From CAWEHT01 sp963808455 (lineage in GTDB: Bacteria > Chloroflexota > Anaerolineae > CG2-30-64-16), in assembly GCA_963808455.1 (NCBI GenBank), contig CAWEHT010000100.1, positions 1-26,152 on the forward strand: a stretch of 26,152 nucleotides of DNA. Reading direction: 5' to 3'. This document shows positions 25,286 through 26,152 of the stretch, piece by piece (positions within the stretch are counted from its first letter, which is position 1; the number at the start of each line of letters is the position of its first letter). The notes under the pieces were generated by a model. It was not told the origin of the DNA. It saw only the letters and a list, made by a program, of their open reading frames with translations, and searched no databases. The position numbers and the translations under genes are program-made.

Positions 25286-26152
25286 TCAGGGTGAGGGACG
25301 GGGCGCCACACAGACGCGGAAGCCTGTATCGTGCGCCCGCCACGGCTCCTGGTCGCGGCCGGACCCGCAGCAAAATGCATCGTGCGGCGACTCGAAGGAA
25401 CCGCCCATCAGCAGGCGAAAATCGCGCCCCTCCGGGTCTTCACGCCCATCGTCCGGGCGATAGGGGTCGCCAAAGAGCAGGTTGCCTTGCCGATCACGCG
25501 TGCGCGTGCTCGTCCACTCCCACGTGTTGCCCAACATATCGGCGCAGCCAAAGGGGCTGTCGCCGCGCGGGCTGTACGAGCCCACGGGCGTCGTGTCACC
25601 GGCTCGGGCGCGGCCGCTTCCGGCGCCGCCGGCGCGGCAGTTGCAGCGCCCGGGGCCCGGCTGCCCGGCCCCCCAGGGATAGCAGCGCCCGTCCACGCCG
25701 CGTGCCGCCTTCTGCCATTCGGCTGCCGTGGGCAGCCGCACCATGGCCCCTGTCATTTTGCCGGCCCAATCGCAGAACGCCACGGCATCGAACCAGGTCA
25801 CCACCAGCACGGGATGTTCGCCCTTGGCGGCGACGCTGCTGGCGCCGCCGAACGGATGCTGCCAGTTCCGGTCGAGGTGAACGATCCTGTCGGGCTCGTC
25901 AAGCGATAGCGGGTCGAAGCTGTAGGCCCTTCTGGCCCATGGCGTGCTGCGCCGCCCGGTCGCGGCCACGAAGGCAGAATATTCGGCCACCGTTACCGGG
26001 TAGAGCCCGATGAGGTACTCGCCGAGCCACTGGGCCCTTCGCTCGCACGCACAAGCCTCTCCGACGGCAGGGCCGCCGCCAGGAACACAGCTGCCCATCA
26101 GGAAGTCGCCTGCCGGCACGCGGGCCAGTGGCATCTTTAGGCCCGGCCCCAG
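25286..26152 (-). CDS. FGE-sulfatase (SUMF1/EgtB-like) domain protein, 5' end probably outside the window
   Basis: At least 282 residues of the formylglycine-generating-enzyme-like fold: VPAGDFLMGS, YPVTVAEYSAFVAATG, HPVLVVTWFDAVAFCDW, RLPTAAEWQKAARG, YPWG, DMLGNTWEWTS, LMGGSFES and TGFRVCVAP occur in the standard order. True sulfatase-activating enzymes have a C-terminal Cys pair for copper; here the region reads AFCCGSGRDQEPW, so the reaction is uncertain. Other members are EgtB-type enzymes or non-enzymatic domains. The ATG at 26134 lacks a ribosome binding site, and the frame is open to the edge (GLK before it), so the domain is probably the tail of a longer protein. The unusual run of Cys near residues 16-30 (SCVPGG, EACACERR) could bind metal. 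The frame is intact. Confidence 0.82.
   Translation of the reverse strand: MGPGLKMPLARVPAGDFLMGSCVPGGGPAVGEACACERRAQWLGEYLIGLYPVTVAEYSAFVAATGRRSTPWARRAYSFDPLSLDEPDRIVHLDRNWQHPFGGASSVAAKGEHPVLVVTWFDAVAFCDWAGKMTGAMVRLPTAAEWQKAARGVDGRCYPWGAGQPGPGRCNCRAGGAGSGRARAGDTTPVGSYSPRGDSPFGCADMLGNTWEWTSTRTRDRQGNLLFGDPYRPDDGREDPEGRDFRLLMGGSFESPHDAFCCGSGRDQEPWRAHDTGFRVCVAPRPSP

Overview
The window is about 26 kb of GC-rich bacterial DNA. Gene content suggests a Chloroflexota-like genome, possibly a metagenome contig: a 7TM sensor kinase, BAAT-type thioesterase homologue, DUF362 ferredoxin-like proteins, YbjN, a CFI-box protein, FGE-sulfatase family and GT-C membrane proteins. This is inferred from family content; there is no rRNA or other marker to confirm it. 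I saw no tRNA, rRNA or CRISPR array.

Layout. (1) 1-2492, minus strand: the 3' end of an RHS polymorphic toxin gene with a Cys/His-rich nuclease-like C-terminal domain. A well-started candidate immunity gene follows and runs off the left edge. The rhs gene is cut off upstream exactly at a ~270-bp element with 15-bp perfect terminal inverted repeats. (2) 2493-3396: no convincing gene. (3) 3397-10459, minus strand: a 7TM-PAS-GAF-HisKA sensor kinase, a small Cys-containing flavoprotein, and a three-gene MacAB-like export operon (adaptor, ATPase, permease). (4) 10727-12333, minus strand: a DUF362/ferredoxin protein and folB. (5) 12547-14154, plus strand: a BAAT-like protein lacking its catalytic core, and a beta-hydroxyacid dehydrogenase. 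(6) 14244-17305, plus strand: from an extended -10 promoter, a large modular protein with the LQRTVGNQAV motif of DUF4157/eCIS-associated cargo, a DUF3626-like domain and a CFI-box tail, followed 3 nt later by a YbjN-domain protein. This is my best candidate for an undescribed effector-chaperone system. (7) 17306-17846: a 132-bp tandem repeat and GC-rich palindromes. (8) 17847-21470, minus strand: adenosine deaminase, a GT-C-like membrane protein and a second DUF362 protein. (9) 21625-22614, plus strand: a nitroreductase. (10) 22651-26152, minus strand: a lipoprotein, a degenerate NarL-type sensor kinase and an FGE-sulfatase family protein running off the right edge.

The strongest general feature is the number of broken reading frames. 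At least ten recognisable genes are split by single-base (once 5-base) indels, one of them also by an in-frame stop, and many indels lie in G or C runs. Both halves of each split gene keep family-like protein sequence, and repairing the indels gives products of normal family length. This looks more like uncorrected assembly indels than long-term decay, but the sequence alone cannot decide. I give one entry per intended gene, typed as pseudogene, with the break positions stated.
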